Positions 38,905 through 48,293 of a stretch of DNA of 64,000 bases are shown piece after piece. The stretch covers positions 518,425 through 582,424 of the forward strand of contig NZ_VEHL01000003.1 of assembly GCF_007679965.1 (NCBI RefSeq), read 5' to 3'. Made by a program: the position numbers and the translations under genes. Numbering within the stretch: the stretch's first letter is position 1; every line of letters begins with the position of its first letter. The stretch comes from Bordetella genomosp. 13. GTDB taxonomy: Bacteria > Pseudomonadota > Gammaproteobacteria > Burkholderiales > Burkholderiaceae_B. The notes beneath the pieces were generated by a model. That model made no database searches and was not told the origin of the DNA. It was given only the letters and a program-made list of their open reading frames with translations.

Positions 38905-40653
38905 ATGAGCAATCTCGTGGAAATCAAGATTCCCGACATCGGCGACTTCAAGGAAGTGGAAGTCATCGAGGTGCTGGTGGCCGAAGGCGACACGATCAAG
39001 GCCGAGCAGAGCCTGATCACCGTGGAATCCGACAAGGCCTCGATGGAAATCCCGGCCTCGCAGGGCGGGGTGGTGAAGTCGGTCAAGGTCAAGGTCGGCG
39101 AGAAGGTCGCCGAGGGCACCGTGATCGTCGAGATCGAAGCGGGCGAGGGCGCCGGTTCGGGCGATGCCAAGCCGGCCGAGGGCAAGTCCGAAGCCAAGGC
39201 CGACGCGCCCAAGGCCGAGGCCAAGGAAGCCGCGCCCGCCAAGGCCGCCGAGCCCGCCCAGGAAGAATCGTCGGGCGGCGCGTCCGGTCCCGTCGACATC
39301 GAAGTGCCGGACATCGGCGACTTCAAGGAAGTGGAAGTCATCGAGGTGCTGGTCGCCGAGGGCGACACGGTCAAGGCCGAGCAGAGCCTGATCACCGTCG
39401 AATCCGACAAGGCTTCGATGGAGATCCCGGCCTCGCAGGGCGGCGTGGTCAAGTCGGTCAAGGTCAAGGTCGGCGACAAGGTCGCCAAGGGCACCGTGAT
39501 CGTCGTGGTTGAAGGCCAGGGCGGCGGCGCCGCCAAGCCGGCCGCGGCCAAGGAAGAGAAGGCGGCCGGCTACGGCGCGGCCGGCAACGGCGCGGCCGGC
39601 AACGGTGCCGCTGCCGCCGAGGCGCCCAAGGCGCAGGCTGCCGCGCCCGCGCCGGCCAAGTCCGCCGACGCGGCGCAGGCCCCGGCCCCCGCCAACGCCG
39701 TCGAGGACGCCGGCCTGCCGCCGGGCAAGCTGCCGCACGCCTCGCCGTCGGTGCGCAAGTTCGCCCGCGAGCTGGGCGTGAACCTCAGCCGCGTGCAGGG
39801 CACCGGCCCCAAGAACCGCATCACGGCCGATGACGTGCGCGGCTTCGTGAAGCAGGCGCTGGTGTCCGGCTCGGGCGCCGGCCAGGCCGCCGCCGCGGGC
39901 GGTTCGGCCGACGGCGCCGCGCTGGGCCTGCTGCCGTGGCCCAAGATCGACTTCACCAAGTTCGGTCCGATCGAAGCCAAGCCGCTGTCGCGCATCAAGA
40001 AGATTTCGGGTGCGAACCTGCACCGCAACTGGGTCATGATCCCGCACGTCACCAACAACGACGAAGCAGACATCACCGACCTGGAAGCCCTGCGCGTGCA
40101 GCTGAACAAGGAGAACGAGAAGTCGGGCGTGAAGGTCACCATGCTGGCCTTCGTCATCAAGGCCGTCGTGGCGGCCCTGAAGAAATTCCCCGAGTTCAAC
40201 GCCTCGCTGGATGGCGACACGCTCGTCTACAAGCAGTATTTCCACATCGGGTTCGCCGCCGACACGCCCAACGGGCTGGTGGTGCCCGTGGTGCGCGACG
40301 CCGACAAGAAGGGCATCTTCGACCTGGCGCGCGAGACCTCCGAACTGGCCAAGAAGGCGCGCGACGGCAAGATCTCGCCCGCCGACATGCAGGGCGGCTG
40401 CTTCTCGATCTCGTCCCTGGGCGGCATCGGCGGCACGCACTTCACGCCCATCATCAACGCGCCCGAAGTCGCCATCCTCGGCCTGTCGCGCTCGGCGCAG
40501 AAGCCGGTGTGGGACGGCAAGCAGTTCGTGCCTCGCCTGACCCTGCCGCTGTCGCTGTCCTATGACCACCGCGTCATCGACGGCGCCTCGGCCGCGCGCT
40601 TCAACGCGTACCTGGGCCAGTTGCTGGCCGACTTCCGCCGCATCGCGCTGTAA
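38905..40653 (+). CDS. aceF: Dihydrolipoyl acetyltransferase E2 with two lipoyl domains
   Basis: 582 residues, forming the core of the pyruvate dehydrogenase complex. Two lipoyl domains (about 4-78 and 129-203), each with the lipoylation site [11 protein letters not shown], are joined by Ala/Pro/Lys-rich swinging linkers. The peripheral-subunit-binding domain is PHASPSVRKFARELGVNLSRV with GTGPKNRITADDV (about 278-315). The acetyltransferase domain follows, ending with SYDHRVIDGA, the catalytic His and Asp motif. At DNA level its two lipoyl segments are almost identical to each other and to the one in lpdA. Confidence 0.97.
   Translation: MSNLVEIKIPDIGDFKEVEVIEVLVAEGDTIKAEQSLITVESDKASMEIPASQGGVVKSVKVKVGEKVAEGTVIVEIEAGEGAGSGDAKPAEGKSEAKADAPKAEAKEAAPAKAAEPAQEESSGGASGPVDIEVPDIGDFKEVEVIEVLVAEGDTVKAEQSLITVESDKASMEIPASQGGVVKSVKVKVGDKVAKGTVIVVVEGQGGGAAKPAAAKEEKAAGYGAAGNGAAGNGAAAAEAPKAQAAAPAPAKSADAAQAPAPANAVEDAGLPPGKLPHASPSVRKFARELGVNLSRVQGTGPKNRITADDVRGFVKQALVSGSGAGQAAAAGGSADGAALGLLPWPKIDFTKFGPIEAKPLSRIKKISGANLHRNWVMIPHVTNNDEADITDLEALRVQLNKENEKSGVKVTMLAFVIKAVVAALKKFPEFNASLDGDTLVYKQYFHIGFAADTPNGLVVPVVRDADKKGIFDLARETSELAKKARDGKISPADMQGGCFSISSLGGIGGTHFTPIINAPEVAILGLSRSAQKPVWDGKQFVPRLTLPLSLSYDHRVIDGASAARFNAYLGQLLADFRRIAL
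38935..39110 (+). repeat. Lipoyl-domain repeat, copy 1 (aceF)
   Basis: About 176 bases encoding the lipoyl core, nearly the same sequence as at 39310-39485 and 40696-40871; differences are scattered and mostly synonymous. Confidence 0.85.
39310..39485 (+). repeat. Lipoyl-domain repeat, copy 2 (aceF)
   Basis: Second direct copy of the lipoyl-coding segment, in the same reading frame and gene as copy 1. Confidence 0.85.
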
Positions 40654-40665
40654 ACCGGAGAGACC

Positions 40666-42489
40666 ATGAGCAAACTCACGGAAATCAAGGTTCCGGACAT
40701 CGGCGACTTCAAGGAAGTGGAAGTCATCGAAGTGCTGGTGGCCGAAGGCGACACGATCAAGGCCGAGCAGAGCCTGATCACCGTCGAATCCGACAAGGCC
40801 TCGATGGAGATCCCGGCCTCGCAGGGCGGGGTGGTCAAGTCCGTCAAGGTCAAGGTGGGCGACAAGGTCGGCGAAGGCAGCGTGGTGGTCGAGGTCGAAG
40901 CGTCCGAAGCCTCCGGCGGCGCCGATGCCAAGCCGGCCGCCAAGGCCGAGGCCAAGCAGGAAGCGGCGACGGCCGCCGCCGCCAAGGCGGATGCCAAGCC
41001 TGCCGACGCCGCGCCGGCCGCTGCCGCGAAATCGTCCGCCCCGGCCCCCGCGGCCGCGCGCTACGACGGTTCGGCCGATGTCGAATGCGACGTGTTGGTG
41101 CTGGGCGCCGGCCCCGGCGGCTATTCGGCCGCCTTCCGCGCGGCTGACCTGGGCCTGTCCACGGTGCTGGTCGAACGCTATGCCACCTTGGGCGGCGTGT
41201 GCCTGAACGTGGGCTGCATTCCTTCCAAGGCGCTGCTGCACAACGCCGCCGTCGTCGACGAGGCGCGCGCGCTGGCCGCCCACGGCATCAGCTTCGGCGA
41301 ACCCCAGATCGACCTGGACAAGCTGCGCGGCTACAAGGACAGCGTGGTCGGCAAGCTGACCGGCGGCCTGGCCGGCATGGCTCGCGCGCGCAAGGTCACC
41401 GTGGTGACGGGCGTGGGCGAGTTCGCCGACCCCCATCACCTGACGGTGAAGGCGGCCGACGGCAAAACGCAGACCATCCGCTTCAAGAACGCCATCATCG
41501 CCGCTGGCAGCCAGTCGGTGAAGCTGCCGTTCCTGCCGCAGGATGACCGCATCGTCGACTCCACCGGCGCGCTGGAACTGCGCGGCATCCCCAAGAAGAT
41601 GCTGATCATCGGCGGAGGCATCATCGGCCTGGAAATGGGCACGGTGTATTCCACGCTGGGCGCGCGCCTGGACGTGGTCGAGATGCTGGACGGCCTGATG
41701 CAGGGCGCCGACCGCGACCTGGTCAAGGTCTGGCAGAAGATGAACGCCAAGCGCTTCGACAACATCATGTTGAAGACCAAGACGGTGGGCGCGGAAGCCA
41801 AGGAAGACGGCATCTACGTCAGCTTCGAAGGCGAGGGCGCGCCGAAGGAACCGCAGCGGTACGACCTGGTGCTGCAGGCCGTGGGCCGCAGCCCCAACGG
41901 CAAGAAGATCGGCGCCGACCGCGCCGGCATCGCCGTCACCGACCGCGGCTTCATCGACGTCGACAAGCAGATGCGCACCAACGTGCCGCACATCTACGCC
42001 ATCGGCGACATCGTCGGCCAGCCCATGCTGGCGCACAAGGCCGTGCACGAAGGCCACGTGGCCGCGGAAGTGATCGCCGGCCAGAAGTCGTTCTTCGACG
42101 CCCGAGTCATTCCGTCGGTGGCCTACACCGATCCCGAAGTGGCCTGGGTGGGTCTGACCGAGGACGAGGCCAAGAAGCAGGGCATCAAGGTCGAAAAGGG
42201 CCTGTTCCCCTGGGCCGCCTCCGGCCGCGCCATCGCCAACGGCCGCGACGAAGGCTTCACCAAGCTGCTGTTCGACGCCGAGACCCACCGCATCGTGGGC
42301 GGCGGCATCGTCGGCACGCACGCGGGCGACCTGATCAGCGAGATCGCCCTGGCCATCGAGATGGGGGCGGACATGGTGGATATCGCCAAGACCATCCATC
42401 CGCACCCTACGCTGGGTGAATCGGTAGGGATGGCGGCTGAGGTGGCGGAAGGGGTCTGCACCGACCTGCCGCCGATGCGCAAGAAGTAA
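40666..42489 (+). CDS. lpdA: Dihydrolipoamide dehydrogenase E3 with N-terminal lipoyl domain
   Basis: 607 residues, about 130 more than ordinary E3 because a lipoyl domain (residues about 4-80, site [11 protein letters not shown]) and an Ala/Lys/Pro-rich linker precede the flavoprotein. The flavin part starts near residue 140 ([17 protein letters not shown]). It contains the redox disulfide [13 protein letters not shown], the NAD site [14 protein letters not shown] and the C-terminal catalytic HPHPTLGE. It reoxidises dihydrolipoyl groups and reduces NAD. Such lipoyl-E3 fusions are known in Neisseria and several beta-proteobacteria. A good ribosome binding site (CCGGAGAG) precedes the ATG, 12 bases after aceF. 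Confidence 0.96.
   Translation: MSKLTEIKVPDIGDFKEVEVIEVLVAEGDTIKAEQSLITVESDKASMEIPASQGGVVKSVKVKVGDKVGEGSVVVEVEASEASGGADAKPAAKAEAKQEAATAAAAKADAKPADAAPAAAAKSSAPAPAAARYDGSADVECDVLVLGAGPGGYSAAFRAADLGLSTVLVERYATLGGVCLNVGCIPSKALLHNAAVVDEARALAAHGISFGEPQIDLDKLRGYKDSVVGKLTGGLAGMARARKVTVVTGVGEFADPHHLTVKAADGKTQTIRFKNAIIAAGSQSVKLPFLPQDDRIVDSTGALELRGIPKKMLIIGGGIIGLEMGTVYSTLGARLDVVEMLDGLMQGADRDLVKVWQKMNAKRFDNIMLKTKTVGAEAKEDGIYVSFEGEGAPKEPQRYDLVLQAVGRSPNGKKIGADRAGIAVTDRGFIDVDKQMRTNVPHIYAIGDIVGQPMLAHKAVHEGHVAAEVIAGQKSFFDARVIPSVAYTDPEVAWVGLTEDEAKKQGIKVEKGLFPWAASGRAIANGRDEGFTKLLFDAETHRIVGGGIVGTHAGDLISEIALAIEMGADMVDIAKTIHPHPTLGESVGMAAEVAEGVCTDLPPMRKK
40696..40871 (+). repeat. Lipoyl-domain repeat, copy 3 (lpdA)
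   Basis: Third copy of the lipoyl-coding segment, in lpdA instead of aceF. The near identity across different genes suggests recent duplication or continuing gene conversion. Confidence 0.85.
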
Positions 42490-42496
42490 GGCCCGC

Positions 42497-42521
42497 CGGG
42501 GGGCGCAACGCTGGCCCCCCG
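42497..42521 (+). terminator. GC-rich hairpin after lpdA
   Basis: CGGGGGGC, 9-base loop, GCCCCCCG: an 8-pair stem just after the lpdA stop and before the convergent rfbA stop. No T tract follows, so it is a moderate terminator candidate or a 3-prime stabilising structure. Confidence 0.45.
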
Positions 42522-42529
42522 ACCGGCCT

Positions 42530-43405
42530 CTAGTGCTGTTCTTCGGAAATGCGGCGCAGGTAGGCGCCGTAGTCGCTGGCCCCGTAGCGCCTGCCAAGCG
42601 CGATCAGCGATGCGCTGTCGATCCAGCCCTGCCGCCATGCAATCTCTTCGATGCAGGCGATCTTCAGGCCCTGGCGGTTCTCCAAGGTGGCCACGAAGTT
42701 GGACGCGTCCAGCAGGCCCTGCGGGGTACCGGTATCCAACCATGCAAACCCGCGACCCAACCGCTGCACGTACAGCTCGCCCTGCTCCATGTAGTGGCGG
42801 TTGATGTCGGTGATCTCGATCTCTCCACGGACGGACGGCTTGATCCGGCGTGCAATCTCGACCACCTGGTTGTCGTAGTAATACAGCCCGGTGACGGCGT
42901 GGTTAGACTTCGGCACGGCCGGTTTTTCTTCCAGGTCGATGGCGCGGCCATCGTTGTCGATCGACACGACGCCGAATGCGCGGGCGTCCAGCACCTGGTA
43001 GCTGAAGACGGTAGCGCCCCGGGGGCGGCCGTTGGCATCAGCCAGCATGGTGCTCAGGCCCATGCCGTAGAACACGTTGTCGCCCAGGATCATCGTCACC
43101 GGCGAGTCCGCGATGAACTCCGCCCCGATGATGAACGCATCGGCCAGTCCGCGCGGTTCGGCCTGCTCGGCATAGGACAGGCGGATGCCGAGATCGTCGC
43201 CGGGACCCAGCAACTGGCGAAAGCGCGGCAGGTCCTGCGGCGTGGAGATGACCAGGATGTCGCGGATGCCCGCCAGCATCAGCACCGACAGCGGATAGTA
43301 GATCATCGGCTTGTCGAAGACGGGCAGCAATTGCTTGCTGGCGCTGCGCGTCATGGGATAGAGGCGGCTGCCGTTGCCGCCGGCGAGGATGATGGCTTTG
43401 CGCAT
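42530..43405 (-). CDS. rfbA: Glucose-1-phosphate thymidylyltransferase RmlA
   Basis: 291 residues, normal length. It makes dTDP-glucose, the precursor of dTDP-4-keto-6-deoxyglucose, rhamnose and dTDP-4-amino sugars. Motifs are [14 protein letters not shown] (nucleotide site), [44 protein letters not shown] and [20 protein letters not shown]. The other rml genes are not adjacent, so this is a solitary copy. With the WecE-like aminotransferase 4 kb away on the same strand, it plausibly feeds a dTDP-amino sugar for flagellin or surface glycans. Confidence 0.94.
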   Translation of the reverse strand: MRKAIILAGGNGSRLYPMTRSASKQLLPVFDKPMIYYPLSVLMLAGIRDILVISTPQDLPRFRQLLGPGDDLGIRLSYAEQAEPRGLADAFIIGAEFIADSPVTMILGDNVFYGMGLSTMLADANGRPRGATVFSYQVLDARAFGVVSIDNDGRAIDLEEKPAVPKSNHAVTGLYYYDNQVVEIARRIKPSVRGEIEITDINRHYMEQGELYVQRLGRGFAWLDTGTPQGLLDASNFVATLENRQGLKIACIEEIAWRQGWIDSASLIALGRRYGASDYGAYLRRISEEQH

Positions 43406-43635
43406 CGTGATCGGTATTGCAGAGGGTTTCGGCGGCGTGGCGTGCGGAAATCGTACGTTCGGACTTCGCCCATTTCGAGGGCAGTATCACGCCACCCGGC
43501 CGAATCGAAACCGTCCAGGTGCTTGCGATTTTCCGGTCAATTTGCCCTTTTGCCCAGGGCCGGAGACGATCCGCGGCCCGCCATCGATTTGCGCTAACGT
43601 AGCCGTTCGGCGTCCGTCGTCGCAGTGGAGCAAGC

Positions 43636-44484
43636 ATGCAGAATGAACCCCAAGCCCTGGTCATGGCGCCGGGCACGCCCGATCATCGCGATCTGGAGCG
43701 CGCCGTGGCATTGCTGGTGTCGCCGACACTGACCGCAAGGATCACGTCCATGGTCGGCAAGCCGCTGGAACGGCTGTTGGAATACGTACCGGCCGGCCTG
43801 GAGAAGAACCTGCACAGGCTGGTGGAAGGCGCGCTCGGCAAGGCCGCGGACGCGGCCTTGTGGAGCCTCGACAACAAGCCCAAGGAGGCCTCGCCGTGGC
43901 TCAACAAGGCCTATGCGGCGGCGTCCGGCGGGGTGGGCGGATTCTTCGGCTTCACGGGGTTGGCGGTGGAATTGCCCGTGTCGACCACCATCCTGATGCG
44001 CGCGGTGGCAGACGTCGCCAGAAGCGAAGGCTTCGATCTCGGCGATCTCGACACCAAGCGCGCTTGCATAGAAGTCTTTGCGCTGGGCGGCGAAACCGAA
44101 GACGACGATCAGGCCGAAACCACGTACTACGCGATGCGGGTGTTCACGGCCGAAACCGTGGGCTTCATCGCGAAGGAGCTCGCGGCGGTGGCGTCGAAAG
44201 AGGCCACCAGCAAGATGACGTCGTCGCAGGCGGGCGCCTGGCTGGCCTTGCTGATCAAGAAGGTCGCTTCCCGCTTCGGCATCGCCATCACCGAGAAGGC
44301 CGCGGCGCAGGCCGTTCCCCTGATCGGCGCGGCCAGCGGCGCGATGATCAACGTCATGTTCGCGGGCTTCTACCAGGACATGGCGCGCGGCCATTTCATC
44401 GTGAAGCGGCTGGAGAAGAAGTACGGTTTCGATGCCGTGAAGCAGGAATTCGAGGCCATACGGAAGCGGCTGCCGGCGGCGTGA
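43636..44484 (+). CDS. EcsC family protein
   Basis: 282 residues. The N-terminal DLERAVALLVSPTLTARITSMVGKP, then KAYAAASGGVGGFFGFTGLAVELPVSTTILMRAVADVAR and the C-terminal AAQAVPLIGAASGAMINVMFAGFYQDMARGHF are the EcsC-family signature, with two weakly hydrophobic segments. The name comes from a Bacillus locus; no biochemical activity is known. A ribosome binding site (GGAG) precedes ATG 43636. It is a lone plus-strand gene between the minus-strand rfbA and glycosylation genes, so it probably has its own promoter in the 230-base gap upstream. Confidence 0.85.
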   Translation: MQNEPQALVMAPGTPDHRDLERAVALLVSPTLTARITSMVGKPLERLLEYVPAGLEKNLHRLVEGALGKAADAALWSLDNKPKEASPWLNKAYAAASGGVGGFFGFTGLAVELPVSTTILMRAVADVARSEGFDLGDLDTKRACIEVFALGGETEDDDQAETTYYAMRVFTAETVGFIAKELAAVASKEATSKMTSSQAGAWLALLIKKVASRFGIAITEKAAAQAVPLIGAASGAMINVMFAGFYQDMARGHFIVKRLEKKYGFDAVKQEFEAIRKRLPAA

Positions 44485-44513
44485 TCCGGCAAGCATCCCT
44501 GCGTCCAGGACAA

Positions 44514-44537
44514 GACCGCCCCGAGGCTGGGGCGGTC
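44514..44537. terminator. Hairpin between the EcsC gene and the yjfB-like gene
   Basis: GACCGCCCC, loop GAGGCT, GGGGCGGTC: a perfect 9-pair stem between two convergent genes without a T tract. Probably limits transcription from both sides. Confidence 0.5.
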
Positions 44538-44562
44538 GGCGGGCCCGCGGCGGCCGACGCGG

Positions 44563-44760
44563 TCAGGCCTGGGTGTCGATACTGCCGCCCAGCGCCGCGT
44601 CCACGGCCTTGGGGGCCACCACCGACTGCATCAGGGTGTTGATGGTATCGGCCTGCGAGTTCAGCACTTTCTTCAGCAGCACGGCCTGCACTTCGTCCTG
44701 GGCTTGCGAATTGCGCATGGCCAGGGTGGTGTAGACCAGATTGTTGACGTCGATGTCCAT
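44563..44760 (-). CDS. YjfB-family putative motility protein
   Basis: 65 residues from ATG 44760, which has AGGAG 7 bases upstream. The sequence MDIDVNNLVYTTLAMRNSQAQDEVQAVLLKKVLNSQ, then DTINTLMQSV, resembles the small YjfB-like family annotated as putative motility proteins, helical and without a signal peptide. It lies 57 bases after the FAD oxidoreductase gene, so it may be the last gene of the flagellin-modification operon. No experimental function is known to me for the family. Confidence 0.7.
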   Translation of the reverse strand: MDIDVNNLVYTTLAMRNSQAQDEVQAVLLKKVLNSQADTINTLMQSVVAPKAVDAALGGSIDTQA

Positions 44761-44817
44761 GTTGACTCTCCTGATCGGGGGTGGGACGGCGTTGGCCGCC
44801 ATCGGTGCTCGTGCTCG

Positions 44818-46266
44818 TCAGTGCGCGTGGCCGTACCGGTACATGTCCATCATCTCCGGCGGGATGCCCCAGTCGGTGGCGCCCACCTGGTCGTGCAGCC
44901 GTTCCAGGTCTTCGCGGTACATCCTGCGCAGCTGATCCGGCATGCGATTGGCGGACGGGGTGAACCCGTGCTGGTATGCAGCGTTGGTCATGTGGCGGAT
45001 GGCCTTCTCGATCGCCGCCTCGCGAGTCAGCGCGCGGATGGGCTTGCGTTCGGGGTTGAACCACTCCAGCCGCTCGTCCTGCTTCTCGCCATACACCAGG
45101 CCCGCGATCTGCTGCGACAGCAGCGGCGACAGGTGGAAGCCGTCGCGCTTGGTGCCGGTGGCGATGATCAGGTTGGCGATCGAGCTGCGTCCGACCAGCG
45201 GATAGGTGTCCTGGCTGGTGGGACGCCAGCCCACGTTGACGCGTATCAGGTCCGCGCGATAGAAATTGCGGTTGATCTGCTCCATCGCCGAACGCATGAT
45301 GTGTTCCACGCTGGTCAGCCGTCCGTGCTCGTACGGCACGGGCGACATGAAGTTGCTGGCGCCGATCAGCAGGTGGTCGCGCTGGTCCGCCCCGTTGAAG
45401 TACGGAATCGTATAGATGCCGCAGGCCAGGCCCCGGTTGGGGGTGCGCACCACGTTGGTGTGCGGATAGTCCGGACTGCGGATCTCGATGGATACGCCCA
45501 CGCCATAGAAGGTGGGCTGCATCGTGATGCCCAGCTCGCTTTTCTTCAGCAAGCTGCCGGCGTTGGCGCCGTTGGAGAGCACGAAATGATCCGCATCCAC
45601 GCGCGCGCCGCTTTCCAGCAGCACAGTCTTCACGCCGCTCGCGCTGCCTTCGAGACGCTCGACCGCGTCATCCACAAATTGCACCTGCGGGAACTGCCCC
45701 AGCGCCGCTTCCAGTGTCTGGACCGTCACGCGAGGATTCAACCAGCCCTCGTTCGGAATGAATACCGCGCGCGTGGCGCGCTGGCGCTGCTCGGGATGGT
45801 AGTTGGGGATGTCGGAAGGCGCGACCAGCTGGTGCGGCTCGTCGTAGTCCTTCAGCGCCGCAATGATGGCATCGAAGTTCTCGTCGTCCAGGTCGTCCGC
45901 GGCCGTATTGTTGATCACGTAGGTACCGAGATCCAGGCCGCCGCTGCCGTGCGGCAGGCCGGGACTGGGCCGGCGCGCCTCGGGCAGGTGGTCCGCGCAG
46001 GCGTCCAGCAGCTCGCGTTCGAACGCGGGCCACATCCTGGCCGCCTGCTGGCTCAAGTCGAAGCGGAAACGGTCCAGCTCGCTTTCCAGCGCGCCTTTCT
46101 CGATCTCGGCAAACGAATTCAGCATGGCGCCGGCCGCCAGCGAGGCGGAACACAGGCGGCTGTTGCGGCCGATGATCGTGACGCGATCTTGCGAGCCGGC
46201 GCGCTGCGCCAGGCGGAATGCGGCGGTCAAACCTACGATGCCGTTTCCGATGACAACGGTGTGCAT
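44818..46266 (-). CDS. FAD-dependent oxidoreductase (DAO family)
   Basis: 482 residues. The N-terminal Rossmann fold VVIGNGIVGLTAAFRLAQ binds FAD. SASLAAGAMLNSF and a C-terminal VGWRPTSQDTYPLVGRSS, ATGTKRDGFHLSPLLSQQIA complete the D-amino acid oxidase/glycine oxidase-like plan, with an atypical extension of about 80 residues after the second FAD motif. Substrate is unknown. It sits between the TylF-like methyltransferase and the yjfB-like gene in an operon with sugar amino-transfer and glycosyl-transfer genes, so oxidation of an amino sugar or its acyl substituent is one inference; a mere passenger gene is another. Confidence 0.8.
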   Translation of the reverse strand: MHTVVIGNGIVGLTAAFRLAQRAGSQDRVTIIGRNSRLCSASLAAGAMLNSFAEIEKGALESELDRFRFDLSQQAARMWPAFERELLDACADHLPEARRPSPGLPHGSGGLDLGTYVINNTAADDLDDENFDAIIAALKDYDEPHQLVAPSDIPNYHPEQRQRATRAVFIPNEGWLNPRVTVQTLEAALGQFPQVQFVDDAVERLEGSASGVKTVLLESGARVDADHFVLSNGANAGSLLKKSELGITMQPTFYGVGVSIEIRSPDYPHTNVVRTPNRGLACGIYTIPYFNGADQRDHLLIGASNFMSPVPYEHGRLTSVEHIMRSAMEQINRNFYRADLIRVNVGWRPTSQDTYPLVGRSSIANLIIATGTKRDGFHLSPLLSQQIAGLVYGEKQDERLEWFNPERKPIRALTREAAIEKAIRHMTNAAYQHGFTPSANRMPDQLRRMYREDLERLHDQVGATDWGIPPEMMDMYRYGHAH

Positions 46267-46305
46267 ATGCAGTCCCTTGAGAACTTCAGACGAGAGCAGC
46301 GAGAC

Positions 46306-47076
46306 TCATTCCTTGACCAGGTAGCACAGGCCAGGGTAGGTGGCCGTGCGGCGCACGCGGTGGGCATAGTTGCCCAGGATCTTCTCGGCGTACACCATGC
46401 CTTCGGCGGGGATCACATCGCGGGTCAGTTGCCAGAACGCGACGATGCCGCCGGAGGGCATGCGTGCCCAGACCTGCTCGAATGCCTCCAGGGTGGGCGT
46501 GTACGCGCTGACATCGAAGAAGGCCAGCGATACCAATTCACCCGGACTGTCGGAGAAGAACTGGGGGATCGTCTGGCGGCAGTCGCCGGCGATCACCTTG
46601 TGCTTGCCGTTGACGTGGCCCATCGCGTTGCTCTTCTCGTGCAGCACCAGCATCTCGCGCAGCCATTGCGCGTAGTCGTGGCCGCTGAGGGAGTAAGTGC
46701 CTTCGCCGTGCAGCTCGGTCGCCTTGTCCTTGTCCGAGAAGCCCTTGTAGCCTTCGAACGTGTCGAAGCACACGATGCGGCGGTTGAAGTGCAGCGGTTC
46801 GTAGATGGCGCGCAGGTTTTCGCACAGCACGGCCGTCTGGCCGCGCCAGGTGCCGATGTCGAAGATCGCGCCGGGAATGTCGAGGATCTGCTTGTAGATG
46901 TCGGTGATCGCCAGCAGACGCGCCAGCAACGACCCGCGCAGAAACAGGCCTAGCGAGCGCTCTTTCTCCTCTTCGGATGCGTCGTAGGTCTTCATGCGTT
47001 CGAAGATGTCCTTGCGTGCCTGGAAGCTGTCCTGGCTGGAGAAGGTGATTACCGCGGATTCGTGTTTTTCGCTCAT
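46306..47076 (-). CDS. TylF/MycF-like SAM-dependent methyltransferase
   Basis: 256 residues from ATG 47076. The Rossmann-type SAM site is AIFDIGTWRGQTAVL, followed by RIVCFDTFEGYKGFSD and VIAGDCRQTIPQFF, which match macrocin-type sugar O-methyltransferases. In the region that normally supplies the metal-binding acidic pair after GGxxxF, this protein reads SGGIVAFWQLT, so the usual Asp-Asp-Tyr is missing; metal dependence may be lost or moved. It lies 44 bases after the aminotransferase gene and probably methylates the same sugar or glycan. Confidence 0.75.
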   Translation of the reverse strand: MSEKHESAVITFSSQDSFQARKDIFERMKTYDASEEEKERSLGLFLRGSLLARLLAITDIYKQILDIPGAIFDIGTWRGQTAVLCENLRAIYEPLHFNRRIVCFDTFEGYKGFSDKDKATELHGEGTYSLSGHDYAQWLREMLVLHEKSNAMGHVNGKHKVIAGDCRQTIPQFFSDSPGELVSLAFFDVSAYTPTLEAFEQVWARMPSGGIVAFWQLTRDVIPAEGMVYAEKILGNYAHRVRRTATYPGLCYLVKE

Positions 47077-47120
47077 CTGGACACCGTGTGCCGATCTTGG
47101 TTCGATTGAATGGGTGGATT

Positions 47121-48293
47121 TCAGGCGTACTTGCGGTCGTTGCGCAACGCGGCCTGTAGCGCCTGGAAGAGGGTCTCGACGACACGCTGCTGCTGTGCCG
47201 CCTGCAGGCCGTGCCACAAGGGCAGGCGAACCAGGCGGGCGGACAGGGTGTCGGTGTGGATCATGCTGCCGTGTGCGCGGCCGTAGCGCTGGCCGCCGGG
47301 CGAACTGTGCAGCGGCACGTAATGGAACACGGCCTGGACCCCGTTGTGCTTCAGATTGTCCAGCACGAACTGGCGGTCGACCTCCTCGGGCAGCAGCACG
47401 TAGTACATATGGGCGTTCTGGCCGCAGTCGGCAGGGACCGTCGGACGGCGCAGCAGGCCGCTTGCCTCCAGTGGCGCCAACAGTTCGTGGTAGCGGTGCC
47501 AGCACGCAAGACGTTCGTCGGTGATGGCCTGAGCCTGTTCGAGCTGCGCCCACAGGAATGCGGCGGTCAGTTCGCCTGGCAGGAACGACGAGCCGGCTTC
47601 CTGCCACGTGTACTTGTCGACCTCGCCGCGGAAAAAGCGGCTGCGGTCCGTGCCTTTCTCGCGCACGATCTCGGCGCGGAGGGCCAGTTGCGGATCGTTG
47701 ACCAGCAGCGCTCCGCCTTCGCCGGAGATCACGTTCTTGGTCTCATGGAAGCTGAAGGCGCCGATGTCGCCGATGCTGCCCAGCGCGCGGCCTTTGTAGT
47801 GGGACATCACACCTTGCGCGGCATCTTCCACGACCTTCAGTCCGTGCCGGCGCGCGATGGCCATGATGGCATCCATGTCGCAACCGATGCCGGCGTAATG
47901 CACGACGGCGATCGCACGGGTGCGGGCGGTGATCGCGTCCTCGATCAGGCGTTCGTCCAGATTGAGCGTGTCCGGGCGGACGTCGACGAACACCGGCACC
48001 CCGCCGCGCAGCACGAACGCGTTGGCGGTCGAGACGAAGGTGTACGACGGCATGATGATCTCATCGCCGGGCTGGATGTCCAGCAGGATTGCGGCCATTT
48101 CCAGCGCGGCCGTGCACGAGTGCGTCAGTAGCGCGCGCTGTGTGCCCGTGTGGGCCTCGATCCAGCGGTGGCAGCGCTTGGTGAAGGGCCCATCGCCCGC
48201 CAGGCGCTGGCTGCGGTTGGCTTCCATGATGAAGTCCACCTCACGGCCGGTCATGTAAGGCACGTTGAAGGAGATGATGGGTTCCGTGTTCAT
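47121..48293 (-). CDS. wecE: WecE-like dTDP-4-amino-4,6-dideoxyhexose aminotransferase
   Basis: 390 residues of the DegT/DnrJ/EryC1 family. PLP-enzyme features are [44 protein letters not shown] and the PLP lysine Lys186 in [16 protein letters not shown], a context typical of WecE (RffA). WecE converts dTDP-4-keto-6-deoxyglucose to dTDP-4-amino-4,6-dideoxygalactose; a Glc-configured (viosamine-type) product is also possible in this family. Its substrate would come from RmlA/RmlB. Overlaps the WbqC-like gene by 4 bases, in an operon with a Fuc4NAc-transferase-like domain, which fits the product. Confidence 0.82.
   Translation of the reverse strand: MNTEPIISFNVPYMTGREVDFIMEANRSQRLAGDGPFTKRCHRWIEAHTGTQRALLTHSCTAALEMAAILLDIQPGDEIIMPSYTFVSTANAFVLRGGVPVFVDVRPDTLNLDERLIEDAITARTRAIAVVHYAGIGCDMDAIMAIARRHGLKVVEDAAQGVMSHYKGRALGSIGDIGAFSFHETKNVISGEGGALLVNDPQLALRAEIVREKGTDRSRFFRGEVDKYTWQEAGSSFLPGELTAAFLWAQLEQAQAITDERLACWHRYHELLAPLEASGLLRRPTVPADCGQNAHMYYVLLPEEVDRQFVLDNLKHNGVQAVFHYVPLHSSPGGQRYGRAHGSMIHTDTLSARLVRLPLWHGLQAAQQQRVVETLFQALQAALRNDRKYA

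Noticed and set aside
39500..39720. Ala/Pro/Gly codon repetition considered as a tandem DNA repeat
   Set aside because: It encodes the flexible interdomain linker of E2; the repetition is irregular and explained by amino acid composition.
36213..42597. Long minus-strand open frames opposite aceE, aceF and lpdA
   Set aside because: Antisense shadows of the pyruvate dehydrogenase genes with repeated low-complexity runs caused by the lipoyl repeats and linkers.
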